Part shown: positions 27,120-36,437 of the stretch, in pieces | Layout of the letters: each line of letters begins with the position of its first letter | Numbering within the stretch: the first letter of the stretch is position 1 | Source: Pseudomonas sp. SG20056 | GTDB lineage: Bacteria; Pseudomonadota; Gammaproteobacteria; Pseudomonadales; Pseudomonadaceae | Length of the DNA stretch: 64,000 nt | Assembly: GCF_031764535.1 (NCBI RefSeq) | Contig: NZ_CP134499.1 | Coordinates: 3,720,001-3,784,000 of the forward strand | Direction of reading: 5' to 3' | Position numbers and translations under genes: made by a program | The notes under the pieces: generated by a model | The model's input: the letters and a program-made list of their open reading frames with translations, nothing else | The model's database searches: none | What the model was told of the DNA's origin: nothing

Positions 27120-28555
27120 TTCCTCTCAGCCAGTGAGTCGGTTTCGCCCTCTTCCAGCCCCTCTTCGGGCGCGGACAGCGGACGCGACGGCGTGCGTTTC
27201 TGGCCTGGGCCGCCCTCGGCGGTTTCCTTGCCTTCGTCGGTGATCGGGCCCTTGCGCACCAGGCGCATCATGTAGCTGATACCGGCGCCAAACAGGGCGA
27301 AATACACCACCACAAACAGAATCAGGGTCAGGCTCATCTGCGCAAAACTGTGCCCGGAGGAGGCATCCGCGGTGCGCATCAGCCCCTGGATGATCCAGGG
27401 CTGACGGCCGATTTCCGTGGTGTACCAGCCAGCAAGGATGGCAATAACCCCCGATGGGCCCATCCATACCGCCAGATGCAGGAACGGCCGGCTCTCGAAC
27501 AACCTGCCGCGCGTACGCAGCCACAGGCCCCAAAGACCGGTGAGGATCATCAGCATGCCGATGCCGACCATGATCCGGAAGGTCCAGAACACGATGGTCG
27601 AGTTGGGCCGGTCTTCCTTGGCGAACTCTTTGAGCGCCGGCACCTGCTTGTCCAGACTGTGGGTCAGGATCAGGCTGCCGAGCGCGGGAATCTCGATCTT
27701 GAAGCGGGTTTCTTCGGCTTCCATATCCGGCCAGCCGAAAAGAATCAGCGGGGTCGGTTCATCGCCGTGGTTTTCCCAGTGGCCTTCGATGGCGGCGATC
27801 TTCGCCGGCTGATACTTGAGGGTATTCAGGCCATGGAAGTCGCCAATCACCGCCTGAATCGGCGCGACGATCAACGCCATCCACATGGCCATCGACAGCA
27901 TCTTGCGGATCGCCGGGTTGTCGCGGCCGCGCAGCAGGTGCCAGGCCGCCGACGCGCCAACGAAGAACGCCGTGGCAAGGAACGCCGCTGTAGCCATGTG
28001 CAGCAGGCGATAAGGGAACGACGGGTTGAACACCACGGCGAACCAGTCCACCGGAATCACCCGCCCGTCGATGATCTCGAAGCCCTGCGGGGTGTGCATC
28101 CAGCTGTTGGAGGCGAGAATCCAGAACGTTGAGATCAGCGTGCCGACCGCCACCATCACCGTGGAGAAGAAGTGCAGGCCCGGGCCGACGCGGTTCCAGC
28201 CGAACAGCATGACGCCGAGAAAACCCGCCTCGAGGAAGAACGCAGTCAGCACTTCATAGGTCAGCAGCGGGCCGGTGACCGCTCCGGCAAAGTCGGAAAA
28301 CGCGCTCCAGTTGGTGCCGAACTGATAGGCCATGACCAGACCGGAGACCACGCCCATGCCGAAGTTGACCGCAAAGATCTTCGCCCAGAAGTGGTACAGG
28401 TCGCGGTACACCTCTTCCCCGGTCTTCAGCCACAGCCCTTCAAGCACCGCCAGGTAACTGGCCAGGCCAATGGTGATGGCCGGAAAGATGATGTGAAAGG
28501 AGATGGTAAAAGCGAACTGGATTCGGGCGAGGTCGAGAGCCTCCAATCCAAACAT
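27116..28555 (-). CDS. cioA: Cyanide-insensitive bd-type quinol oxidase subunit I
   Basis: A 479-residue CydA-family protein that holds the hemes and the quinol site. The N-terminus (MFGLEALDLARIQFAFTISFH) contains the heme-ligand His-19 region; the Q-loop between about 245 and 320 is short, as in the CioA branch, in contrast to the long loop of E. coli CydA. The start has GAGGAAACGCC before the ATG. A palindromic Anr-type site lies 140 bases upstream. It is transcribed with cioB and probably the DUF2474 gene. Confidence 0.95.
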   Translation of the reverse strand: MFGLEALDLARIQFAFTISFHIIFPAITIGLASYLAVLEGLWLKTGEEVYRDLYHFWAKIFAVNFGMGVVSGLVMAYQFGTNWSAFSDFAGAVTGPLLTYEVLTAFFLEAGFLGVMLFGWNRVGPGLHFFSTVMVAVGTLISTFWILASNSWMHTPQGFEIIDGRVIPVDWFAVVFNPSFPYRLLHMATAAFLATAFFVGASAAWHLLRGRDNPAIRKMLSMAMWMALIVAPIQAVIGDFHGLNTLKYQPAKIAAIEGHWENHGDEPTPLILFGWPDMEAEETRFKIEIPALGSLILTHSLDKQVPALKEFAKEDRPNSTIVFWTFRIMVGIGMLMILTGLWGLWLRTRGRLFESRPFLHLAVWMGPSGVIAILAGWYTTEIGRQPWIIQGLMRTADASSGHSFAQMSLTLILFVVVYFALFGAGISYMMRLVRKGPITDEGKETAEGGPGQKRTPSRPLSAPEEGLEEGETDSLAERN

Positions 28556-28694
28556 GGCGTTTCCTCAGTCAGGTGATACGGGGCACGGCCACGGGCGCGC
28601 ATGCCAGTCACAGGTAATCAGTCAGGGGAATTATTGTTCTGGGTGAGGCAACTAGCGAGCTGGGCAAAGCCCTCACAACCGCGCGCCGAAGGTG

Positions 28695-28708
28695 TTGACG
28701 CGGGTCAA
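28695..28708 (-). promoter_or_regulatory. Candidate Anr/Fnr box upstream of cioAB
   Basis: TTGAC-GCGG-GTCAA is a perfect palindrome that fits the Anr/Fnr consensus TTGAT-N4-ATCAA with the symmetrical T to C variation tolerated by Anr and Dnr. Its centre lies about 147 bases upstream of the cioA start. In P. aeruginosa, Anr represses cioAB at low oxygen, so the site fits known regulation. Confidence 0.65.
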
Positions 28709-28792
28709 TGCATGAACAGAGAGTAGCGTTTGCAGGTGCAAGTTCAGCTGTGGTCGATTGTCGCGCGACCGGCTGTCACAAGGGCTTGCGCC

Positions 28793-29371
28793 CTATAACA
28801 GCGCTTCTGGTCGATCAACATCGCGCAGCACGCCAGGGTCATCCACAACGATCCCCTGGCAAGCAGCAGGATTAGCCTGCAACAGCGCGCGAGCACCTTC
28901 ATCACCCGTCAGACTCTGCAGCGCTGGCCAGAAGGCGCGGCCAAACAACACCGGGTGTCCGCGTTGACCGTCATAGAGTGGATAGACGATACGCCCGGCT
29001 GCGGCTTGCTGGCACAGCTGCCAGAAGCTCTCGGTGGCTACCCAGGGCATATCGCCGAGCAGCACGGCGATGGCGTCGGCCTCGCAACCAGCCAAGGCCC
29101 GCACCCCAGCCGCCAGGCTGTGGCCCATGCCCTGATCGGCGTCAGGGCAACGGATAATCCGGCACGCCGCCGGCAGTCCCAATGCCTGCACATCGTCCTC
29201 GTCGCGCAGCAGCACATGCACTTCAGCGAACACCTGCAAGGCCCGTTCGGCACTGGCCGCCAGCAGGCCGCGACCGTCCGCTAAACGGGCCAGTCGCTTG
29301 TCACTGCCAAAGCGCCGACCACGCCCGGCCGCCAGCAACAGGGCCACCACGCGCGGCAAGCTAGAGCGCAT
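28793..29371 (-). CDS. MocA/MobA-like molybdopterin nucleotidyltransferase
   Basis: A 192-residue NTP transferase with the signature LLLAAGRGRRFGSDKRL and the metal-binding region LLGDMPWV. Family members attach CMP or GMP to molybdopterin; those linked to xanthine-dehydrogenase-like enzymes, as here, make the cytosine dinucleotide cofactor (MocA type). The ATG at 29371 lies inside the end of the XdhC gene, an 11-base overlap, so it is the last gene of the molybdenum dehydrogenase operon. The upstream in-frame codons belong to the overlapping frame and are not family-like. Confidence 0.87.
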   Translation of the reverse strand: MRSSLPRVVALLLAAGRGRRFGSDKRLARLADGRGLLAASAERALQVFAEVHVLLRDEDDVQALGLPAACRIIRCPDADQGMGHSLAAGVRALAGCEADAIAVLLGDMPWVATESFWQLCQQAAAGRIVYPLYDGQRGHPVLFGRAFWPALQSLTGDEGARALLQANPAACQGIVVDDPGVLRDVDRPEALL

Positions 29372-30332
29372 CCCGCGCCAGGCCGTTGCGCACCCGCAGG
29401 ATGTCGGCGAGTACCGCCAGGGCGATTTCCGCCGGGGTCTTGCTGCCCAGGTTGAGGCCGATTGGCGCGATGATCCGCGCCAGCGCAGCATCATCCAGGC
29501 CGCCGACGCGGCGCAGGCGCTCGAAGCGTTTGGCGCTGGTCAGTCGCGAGCCCATCACACCGATATAAAAAGCCTCGGTGCGCACCGCTTCGATCATCGC
29601 CAGATCATCGATGCGTGGGTCATGGGTCAGCGCCACCACGGCGGTGTCGGCATGGCAGCCGCCGCGGCGAATCACCTCGGACGGCAGTTCACGGCGGATC
29701 TCCACGCCTGGCAAATCAACGCCTTGCAGCACCTCCTCGCGCGGATCGCAGAGCACCACCTCGAAGCCCAGGCCCTGAGCAAACTGCGCGCAAACCTGCG
29801 CCACCGAGGAATAGCCCGCCAGCAGCAAGCGCTGGGCAGCGCCAACGCGCACACGCAGCCGATTCGGCTGACGCTCAACTCTTGGCCCCTGCGTGTTGTC
29901 AGCCAGCAAGCGGCGCTCGCCGCTGGGCAGCGCCACGTCACGGATCAGCCGGCGCTGGCCCGCCAAGGCGCTTTCCAGCTCACGCAGATGCGCCTGCACC
30001 GCACAGTCGGCCGGCAGGTTTTCCACCAGTACGTCCAGCACGCCGCCACAGGGCAGGCTGATCTGCGAGTGCGGGTCGCTGCCATCGCCGTAGCGCACCA
30101 GGTGCACAGGCTCAGGAAAGGCGCCAGCGGCCAAGCGTTCAAGAAACTCATCCTCAACGCAACCACCGGACAACGAACCGATCCATTCGCCCTCGGCCGT
30201 GGCAGCCAGCAGCGAACCCGGCGCGCGCGGCGCCGAGCCGTAGGTGCTCAGCACCGTGCACAGCCACACGCGCCGCCCTGCGGCGGACCACTGCAGCGCC
30301 TGGCGGACGACCAGCAGATCAAGGTGCTGCAT
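29361..30332 (-). CDS. XdhC/CoxI-family molybdenum cofactor insertion protein
   Basis: A 323-residue protein with the XdhC N-terminal domain (STYGSAPRAPG, GGCVE) and the C-terminal Rossmann domain (about 165-300; YIGVMGSR). XdhC binds molybdenum cofactor, helps its sulfuration and delivers it to the hydroxylase. It sits between the cytochrome and MocA genes of the operon with a 16-base gap upstream and an 11-base overlap downstream, so it should serve the large subunit encoded in the same operon. Confidence 0.91.
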   Translation of the reverse strand: MQHLDLLVVRQALQWSAAGRRVWLCTVLSTYGSAPRAPGSLLAATAEGEWIGSLSGGCVEDEFLERLAAGAFPEPVHLVRYGDGSDPHSQISLPCGGVLDVLVENLPADCAVQAHLRELESALAGQRRLIRDVALPSGERRLLADNTQGPRVERQPNRLRVRVGAAQRLLLAGYSSVAQVCAQFAQGLGFEVVLCDPREEVLQGVDLPGVEIRRELPSEVIRRGGCHADTAVVALTHDPRIDDLAMIEAVRTEAFYIGVMGSRLTSAKRFERLRRVGGLDDAALARIIAPIGLNLGSKTPAEIALAVLADILRVRNGLARDAL

Positions 30333-30348
30333 CAGGCTTCACCCGGCC

Positions 30349-31557
30349 TCAATGGCCTTTCTCGCTGCGCAACTGGCTGACCTGCTGCGGGCTCAGCTCG
30401 GCCGCCTGGCCACCCCAGGTCTGCCGTAGGTAATGCAGCAGGTCGCGCATCTGCCCGTCATCCAGCTTGTCACTGAAGCCCGGCATCGGTTGCATGCGCT
30501 CGAAACCGGTGAACTGCTGCTCCTTGATGCCGTCATCGATCACCCGCAACAAGTTGCGCGCATCGTTCAGGCGCAGGGTGGTGTTGCCGTCCATCGCCAC
30601 GGCCACATGCGGCACGCCCTCACCTACCACGCCATGGCACCCGGCGCACAGATTGAGGTAGTGCTGACGGCCCTGCTGGGCGCTGGCGTCGAGCTGTTCG
30701 AAGGCCACCGCGCTGACCTTGCGCGGTGCCGGCGGCTGATCGCCAAGCAGGTAGGTGGCCATGGCCTTGTGGTCGTCCAGCGGCAGGTACTGGGTGCTGT
30801 GGTGCAGCACCGGGTACATCTCGTTGAACATCGAACCCTGAGCGCTGATGCCGTGTTTGAGGAAGGTCGCCAGGTCGTCGGTGCTCCAGCCGCGCTCGGC
30901 CAGGTCCTCGGCGAGCAGGCTGGGTGCCTCGTAGCCGAGCAGCACGCCGCCCTGCAGACGCTGATCCTGCTGCAACGCACCAAGGGCATTGCGCGGCGTG
31001 TGGCACTCGCCGCAGTGGCCCAGGGCCTCGACCAGGTATTGGCCGCGCTGCCAGGTCTCGCTTTTGCCGTCAGCCGGCAGCAGTTGCACGCGGTTCTTGT
31101 AGAGCATGTTCCAGAAGCCCAGGCCGAAGCGCACATTGAACGGGAAGCTCAGACTGGTTTGCGGGCTGGGTTTGGCGATCGGCTCCAGGCTCATCAGGTA
31201 GGCGTAGATGGCGTCGGAGTCTTCACGCTTGAGCAGGTGATAGGAGGTGTACGGCATCGCCGGATAGAGTTTGCTGCCATCCCGCCGCTCACCTTCGGCC
31301 ACCGCGCGGTAGAAGTCATCGGCGCTGTACTCGCCGATGCCGTACTGCTTGTCCGGGGTGATATTGGTGCCGTAGATGGTACCGAACGGCGACTCCAGCG
31401 GCAGGCCACCGGCGTATTCGGCACCGCCTTCGACACTGTGACAGGCCACGCAGTCGGCGGCGCGCGCCAAGTACTTGCCGCGCTCGATCAGTTGCTTATC
31501 CACCGCCTGGGCAGCCAACGGCAGCAACAGGGCGGCAGCAATCAGAATGTTCTTCAT
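30349..31557 (-). CDS. Triheme c-type cytochrome, electron acceptor of the molybdenum dehydrogenase
   Basis: A 402-residue exported cytochrome with a signal peptide (about 1-18, LLPLAAQA) and three heme-binding CxxCH motifs: C36-H40, C182-H186 and C304-H308. This matches the membrane-bound cytochrome subunit of alcohol and aldehyde dehydrogenases (AdhB type). It should take electrons from the periplasmic Fe-S/Mo subunits and pass them to quinone or an oxidase. The ATG is 2 bases from the stop of the 2Fe-2S subunit. P. aeruginosa PA4619 is the likely counterpart. Confidence 0.92.
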   Translation of the reverse strand: MKNILIAAALLLPLAAQAVDKQLIERGKYLARAADCVACHSVEGGAEYAGGLPLESPFGTIYGTNITPDKQYGIGEYSADDFYRAVAEGERRDGSKLYPAMPYTSYHLLKREDSDAIYAYLMSLEPIAKPSPQTSLSFPFNVRFGLGFWNMLYKNRVQLLPADGKSETWQRGQYLVEALGHCGECHTPRNALGALQQDQRLQGGVLLGYEAPSLLAEDLAERGWSTDDLATFLKHGISAQGSMFNEMYPVLHHSTQYLPLDDHKAMATYLLGDQPPAPRKVSAVAFEQLDASAQQGRQHYLNLCAGCHGVVGEGVPHVAVAMDGNTTLRLNDARNLLRVIDDGIKEQQFTGFERMQPMPGFSDKLDDGQMRDLLHYLRQTWGGQAAELSPQQVSQLRSEKGH

Positions 31558-31559
31558 GC

Positions 31560-32099
31560 TTAACCTTCCTTGACCAGGCCGAGGGACTCGACCACATCGC
31601 GCGCGGCGTTGTAGTAGCGCACGTAGCCGGTGCAGCGGCAGATGTGCTTACCCAGGGCGTCTTCGATCTCGCCTTCCAGCTCGCTGCGTTTGACCGGCTG
31701 GCGCTGGAGTTTTTCCACCAACACGGTGGCGGCGTTGACGTAGCCCGGCGTGCAGTAGCTGCACTGGAAGGCAAACTGGTCGACGAACTGCTGCTGAATC
31801 GGGTTGAGCTGGCTGACCTCACCCTGGGCATCGCGCTTGGCGTGGCCCTCGATGGTGCGGATGCGCTTGCCGTCGAAGAAATGTGCGCCGGTGATGCAGG
31901 TGCGGATTTCTTCGCTGGTGCCGTCGGGCTTGTCGAGGATCGCCACACAGGCGTGGCACACACCCTGGCCGCAGCCCAGGCGCGAACCGGTGAGGTTCAG
32001 GTATTCATGGAGAAAGTCGATCATCATCAGGTCGTCGGCCACTTCCATCGGGCCGACTGCCTGGCTGTTGATAATCATGCTGAGCAGTCGCTTAGCCAT
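31560..32099 (-). CDS. 2Fe-2S subunit of the molybdenum hydroxylase
   Basis: A 179-residue subunit with a plant-ferredoxin-type 2Fe-2S domain (CGQGVCHAC, about 45-53, with the fourth Cys in TCITG) and the C-terminal four-helix 2Fe-2S domain (CSYCTPG and CRCTG). This is the IorA/XdhA-like small subunit. It has no export signal and is presumably carried to the periplasm with the Tat-exported large subunit. Its start overlaps the end of the large-subunit gene by 8 bases. It relays electrons from molybdenum to the triheme cytochrome. Confidence 0.93.
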   Translation of the reverse strand: MAKRLLSMIINSQAVGPMEVADDLMMIDFLHEYLNLTGSRLGCGQGVCHACVAILDKPDGTSEEIRTCITGAHFFDGKRIRTIEGHAKRDAQGEVSQLNPIQQQFVDQFAFQCSYCTPGYVNAATVLVEKLQRQPVKRSELEGEIEDALGKHICRCTGYVRYYNAARDVVESLGLVKEG

Positions 32100-34920
32100 G
32101 GAGGGCCTCCTTGATGCGGGCCGGAGTCAGAGGAAGGTCGCGCAGGCGCTTGCCGGTGGCGTGGGCCACGGCGTTGACGATGGCGCCGACCACCGGAATC
32201 ATCACCACCTCGGCGATGCCCTTGGCCGGGTCGCTGGGTGATAGGGGCGGCAAAATCTCCGCGCTTTGCGACCAGACCGCGCAATCCTTGGCGCGCGGCA
32301 GCTGGTAGCGGTTGAAGTTCCAGGTGCCGTCGCCGGGGCCGCCTTCATACAGCGGCATTTCTTCCAGCAGCGCGTGGCCGATGCCCATGGCGATACCGCC
32401 TTCGAGCTGACCGAGCACCAGTTCCTCGACGATCACCCGGCCGCATTCAAGCCAAGAGTGATGATTGATCACCCGCGCCTCGCCGCTGCCTTTGTTGACC
32501 TTGACCTCGACCAGGGTGGCCACCGGGCTGTAGTAGGTGACCATGGCGTTGTTCAGCTGAGTGACCGGGTACTTGATGCTGACGCGGTCGAGCAGGTGGA
32601 AGCCGTTGCGGCTCATCAACGCTTTTTGCGCCGCAGCTGCACCGTCACCGTATTTCACCGCCAGGGCATCCAGCGGCACCCGTTCGCGCTGGCCGTTGAT
32701 TTCGAACTCGCCCTCGGCCCAGCTCCAGCGGTTAAAGCCGTGCACGCTAACGCCCGTGACCAAACCCAGCTCGTGAGCCTTGTGCGCCAGCAACTTGAAC
32801 GGAATCGGCGGCATGCCGTCAGCAGTCAGCTTGCCCTCGACCCAGTGCGCATTCTCGCGACGCACCACATAAGGGTTGGCCAGCCCGCCGTGTTCGCCAC
32901 GGCCCCAGATGGCCAGGGCCGCCGGCCACAAGCCATGAATAAAAAGGATGCGCGCCGCTTCGCGGGTGGAGTGCCCGGTGTAGTAGGACGAGTTGGTCGC
33001 CGACGAAGGCGAGGCCAGCTTGCCGACCCAGCGCGGGTTCTGCAGCGCCGCGTCCTGCTCGGCCTGGCTGATCATGTAGGGGTTGCCGCTGGTGGTCAGG
33101 GCCAGCTCGCTCCACTCGGTTTCACCGGTCTTGATTTCATCGGCGGGCTGGCCGAGGTAATCGGCGACCAGCAAGGCCTGCGAGGTGGCCATGCCGGTGC
33201 CCATGTCGATGGCGATCTGGCGCAGGCTGACGCGGCCGTCGGCGCTGAATTCCAGGCTGGCCATCGGCGCTTCGGAACCGGTGCCGAAATCCTTCTGGCA
33301 GATGGCGAAACCGACGCCGTAGAGGCTGTCCGGGTCTTCGGCATCGAAGCGCTGCTTGCGCTCAACGCGGTTCTTCCAGATTTCGTGCTGCGCGGCTTTG
33401 TCGAGGATTTCGTCGAGGCGCAGGGCACCGGCCGGAATCGCGCCCTGGGTGTTCTTCATGCCGGACTGGAACACGTTCTTCTTACGCAACTCAATGGCAT
33501 CGATGTTCAACCGCCCGGCCACTTCGTCCACCATCATCTCGGTGGCGGCCATGGTCTGCAGGGTGCCGTAACCGCGCATCGAGCCGGCTTCCACACCGCG
33601 CGAATAGTAGGCGGTGGCCGCCAGATCGCTGCGCGGCAGGTAGTAGATCGACTGCGCCGCCGTGGCCCCGACTGCGGCCACGGAAGAGCTGTAGTTGGCG
33701 CGGCCGCCGCCATCGACATCCATGTGCGCGCGGAAGATCTGGAAGCTGTGATCCTGCTTGTTCACCGCCAGCTGGTAATGCATGTCGAAGGGGTGGCGCT
33801 TGATCCCGCTCTGGAACTGCTCGTAGCGATCATTGGCCAGGCGCACCGGAACACCGCTGCCGTAGAGCGCGGCCAGGGCGGCGTAGAACACGTGAATGTT
33901 GTTGTCCTTGGAGCCGTAACCGACGGTGTAGCCGGGGTGCATGCTAAGTTTCTTCACGCCAAAGCGCGACGGCGCGAGCATATGCGCGGTCTGCTCGGCC
34001 ACTTCAAACGGGCACTGGGTGGCGACCACAAAATGCAGGGTGCCACTGGCCACGTCGAACCAGCCATTGCCGTTGTCCGCTTCCAGCGCGGCGGGCTCGA
34101 TGGATTGGGTGGTGAAGCGCTCATCGAACACCAGCCAGTCGTCCGGCGGTGTCTGCAGCTGCTGAAGCATCTGCTCGGCGTGGTACAGGCCCTGCTGGGT
34201 CAGGTCACCACTGACCTTGCCCTCGCCCCAGGCCGGCTTGCGGTTGTGGATCAGTGGAAACAGCATGCTGTCCTTGAGGCTGGAGAACTTGTCGACCTCA
34301 AACGGCGTAGCGCCGCCGACCCGCACGAAGCGGAAGCTGCCGTAAGGGTCGCTCTGGAACGCCGGCGCTTGCTCGCCGTAGCGGATCACCTTGTCGTTGA
34401 ACTTGAGAATGTTCTTGGCTTGGCGATAGCGCTCGAAGTCATGCCAGATCAGCAGCGCCACCGGGTGGCCGATAAACATCGGCACCTGGCCCTCGGGCAG
34501 CAGCGGGTCGAGATTGTGGCCATCCGGAAAGGCGATGCCGTCCTTAACCAGGTCACTGGCGGTGACCACCCGTTGCGGCTGCAACTCGGCCGGCAGCACT
34601 GACAGATCGAAGCCCTGATACAGCTGTTCGGTGCGCGTGGCCTTGAGCAACAGCGCATGGCCTTGCTGCTGCGGCCAGCCGGGCATGTCCTTGGCGCGGA
34701 TATCGCGGGCAAACACCTTGCCGCCTACGGCTTTGGACACCCCATCAATACGCGCCACGGCTTTGCCGCTGGCGTCATACCAGGGCTGTGGCATGCGCGT
34801 GACGCGCTCTTCGAACAATGCCGCAAAAGCCTTGCTGCCCAGTGGGGCGAAGCTGATACCGATACCGGCGATAACGCTGCCTTGCAGAAAGGCGCGACGG
34901 GATAAATCAGGAGTGGACAT
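32092..34920 (-). CDS. Molybdopterin-binding large subunit, Tat-exported aldehyde/IorB-like dehydrogenase
   Basis: A 942-residue xanthine-oxidase-family large subunit. The N-terminus carries a twin-arginine signal (SRRAFLQG, about 7-14) followed by a hydrophobic stretch, which places the enzyme in the periplasm. Cofactor-binding segments include RGYG in the middle and, near the C-terminus, KGIAEV, whose Glu corresponds to the catalytic base of xanthine oxidoreductases. The start is ATG 34920 with GAGGA upstream. IorB-type enzymes oxidise aldehydes or N-heterocycles; the substrate here cannot be assigned. The complete operon is large subunit, 2Fe-2S subunit, cytochrome c, XdhC, MocA. Confidence 0.92.
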   Translation of the reverse strand: MSTPDLSRRAFLQGSVIAGIGISFAPLGSKAFAALFEERVTRMPQPWYDASGKAVARIDGVSKAVGGKVFARDIRAKDMPGWPQQQGHALLLKATRTEQLYQGFDLSVLPAELQPQRVVTASDLVKDGIAFPDGHNLDPLLPEGQVPMFIGHPVALLIWHDFERYRQAKNILKFNDKVIRYGEQAPAFQSDPYGSFRFVRVGGATPFEVDKFSSLKDSMLFPLIHNRKPAWGEGKVSGDLTQQGLYHAEQMLQQLQTPPDDWLVFDERFTTQSIEPAALEADNGNGWFDVASGTLHFVVATQCPFEVAEQTAHMLAPSRFGVKKLSMHPGYTVGYGSKDNNIHVFYAALAALYGSGVPVRLANDRYEQFQSGIKRHPFDMHYQLAVNKQDHSFQIFRAHMDVDGGGRANYSSSVAAVGATAAQSIYYLPRSDLAATAYYSRGVEAGSMRGYGTLQTMAATEMMVDEVAGRLNIDAIELRKKNVFQSGMKNTQGAIPAGALRLDEILDKAAQHEIWKNRVERKQRFDAEDPDSLYGVGFAICQKDFGTGSEAPMASLEFSADGRVSLRQIAIDMGTGMATSQALLVADYLGQPADEIKTGETEWSELALTTSGNPYMISQAEQDAALQNPRWVGKLASPSSATNSSYYTGHSTREAARILFIHGLWPAALAIWGRGEHGGLANPYVVRRENAHWVEGKLTADGMPPIPFKLLAHKAHELGLVTGVSVHGFNRWSWAEGEFEINGQRERVPLDALAVKYGDGAAAAQKALMSRNGFHLLDRVSIKYPVTQLNNAMVTYYSPVATLVEVKVNKGSGEARVINHHSWLECGRVIVEELVLGQLEGGIAMGIGHALLEEMPLYEGGPGDGTWNFNRYQLPRAKDCAVWSQSAEILPPLSPSDPAKGIAEVVMIPVVGAIVNAVAHATGKRLRDLPLTPARIKEALHG

Positions 34921-35203
34921 GTCCGTTCCTCGGGGCCAGAGCAGCCTGGCCGTTTGCTTGAACAAGAGAGTGACAGGCGCACCGCTTACCAAGACGGAGC
35001 AGAATCAGCGTAGACGACAGACTTATTGACCTGAAAGTCAGATTCTACCCAAGTCATTCCCACAACAGAATAAAAACCTGCCTTTAAGGTCAGATTTACT
35101 CCCTGCGCGCGTATCAGACTTCTCAATTGCCAGGCCCCGGCTCCGGCCCGCGCAGACGCATGCTAGGCTGCGTCTCCCGCCAGCCGTCCGAGCCATTTCG
35201 GCC
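34921..35203. other. Divergent regulatory region with two direct repeats
   Basis: This gap between the molybdenum dehydrogenase operon and the MFS gene contains AAAGTCAGATT (35034-35044) and AAGGTCAGATT (35086-35096), 52 bases apart, plus a further TCAGACTT downstream. Such spaced direct repeats suggest a regulator binding region. No coding frame or clear promoter hexamers are seen. Confidence 0.4.
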
Positions 35204-36433
35204 ATGTCCCAGCTTCTGCTCCGTCATCAGCGCCCGTTTCTCGCCTTCTGGTTCGCCCGGGTGTTTACCGCCAGCGGCTTCCAGATGATTACCGTGGCGA
35301 TTGGCTGGCAGATGTATGCGCTGACCGGCAACGTGCTCGACCTCGGCCTGGTCGGACTGATCGAATTTCTGCCGAAGATCCTGTTTATTCTGCTCACCGG
35401 GCATGTCGCCGATCGCTTCGACCGGCGCAAGGTGGCCGCGCTCTGCCAGGGCGCGCAGGGACTGATTGCCCTGAGCCTGCTGCTCGGCAGCGGCGCGGGT
35501 GGCATCAGCCGCGAGATGATTTTCGTGATTGCCTTTCTGCTCGGCACCGCCCGCGCCTTCGAGATGCCGACCACCCAGGCCTTGCTGCCGAATATCGTGC
35601 CGCCTGGGCTGTTCCCCGCCGCAGTAGCCGCTTCGGCATCGGCCATGCAAGCCGCCACCATCATTGCGCCAGCGCTGGGCGGATTGCTCTATGCGCTCGG
35701 CACGCACTGGGTCTACGGCCCGGCCGTGCTGTTATATGGCTGCGCCCTGAGCCTGATGCTCAGCCTGCCGGCGCGCCAGCTGCCGCTGAAACAGAAGGTC
35801 TCGCTGGGTTCACTGCTGGCCGGTTTTCGCTTTATTCGCAGCCGCCCAGCCGTGTTCGGCGCGGTGTCGATGGACATGCTGGCGGTGCTGCTCAGCGGCG
35901 CCACCGCGCTGCTGCCAGTATTCGCCAAGGACATTCTGCTCACCGGGCCCTGGGGGCTCGGTCTGCTGCGCTCGGCACCGGCGGTGGGTGCGCTGCTGAT
36001 GTCGTTGTGGCTGGCGCGCTTTCCCATTGAGCGGCGGGTTGGCCCGGTGATGTTCACCTCGGTGGCGATCTTCGGTGTGGCGACCATCGGCTTCGGCCTG
36101 TCCACTTCACTCTGGTTCAGCCTGGCGGCGTTGGTAGTGCTGGGCGCGGCAGACATGATCAGCATGGTGATCCGCGGCGCCTTCGTGCAGCTGCAAACCC
36201 CGGACGAAATGCGCGGCCGCGTCGGCGCGGTCAACGGCCTGTTTATCGGCGCGTCCAATCAGCTTGGGGACTTCCGCGCCGGGGTCAGCGCGGCCTGGTT
36301 TGGCACGGTGCCGGCAGTGCTGATCGGCGGCGTGGGCGCCATTCTGGTCACCGGGATATGGATCCGCCTGTTCCCCGAGCTGGCCAAGCGCGATCATCTG
36401 CACCCGCAAGGCCCTGAGCGAACCCACGACTAA
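35204..36433 (+). CDS. MFS exporter, EntS-like family
   Basis: A 409-residue major facilitator transporter with about 12 membrane helices, the motif-A-like GHVADRFDRRK between helices 2 and 3, and a sequence of the type described for enterobactin exporter EntS and related drug/H+ antiporters. The substrate is unknown. It is divergent from the molybdenum dehydrogenase operon across 283 bases, as in P. aeruginosa (PA4622 next to PA4621), so both may answer to one regulator. It converges on a DJ-1-family gene with a 4-base gap and no terminator between them. Confidence 0.86.
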   Translation: MSQLLLRHQRPFLAFWFARVFTASGFQMITVAIGWQMYALTGNVLDLGLVGLIEFLPKILFILLTGHVADRFDRRKVAALCQGAQGLIALSLLLGSGAGGISREMIFVIAFLLGTARAFEMPTTQALLPNIVPPGLFPAAVAASASAMQAATIIAPALGGLLYALGTHWVYGPAVLLYGCALSLMLSLPARQLPLKQKVSLGSLLAGFRFIRSRPAVFGAVSMDMLAVLLSGATALLPVFAKDILLTGPWGLGLLRSAPAVGALLMSLWLARFPIERRVGPVMFTSVAIFGVATIGFGLSTSLWFSLAALVVLGAADMISMVIRGAFVQLQTPDEMRGRVGAVNGLFIGASNQLGDFRAGVSAAWFGTVPAVLIGGVGAILVTGIWIRLFPELAKRDHLHPQGPERTHD

Positions 36434-36437
36434 CGGG

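Noticed and set aside
32266..34602. 778-codon plus-strand frame opposite the molybdenum large subunit
   Set aside because: Antisense shadow; the minus strand carries a Tat signal and the family motifs.
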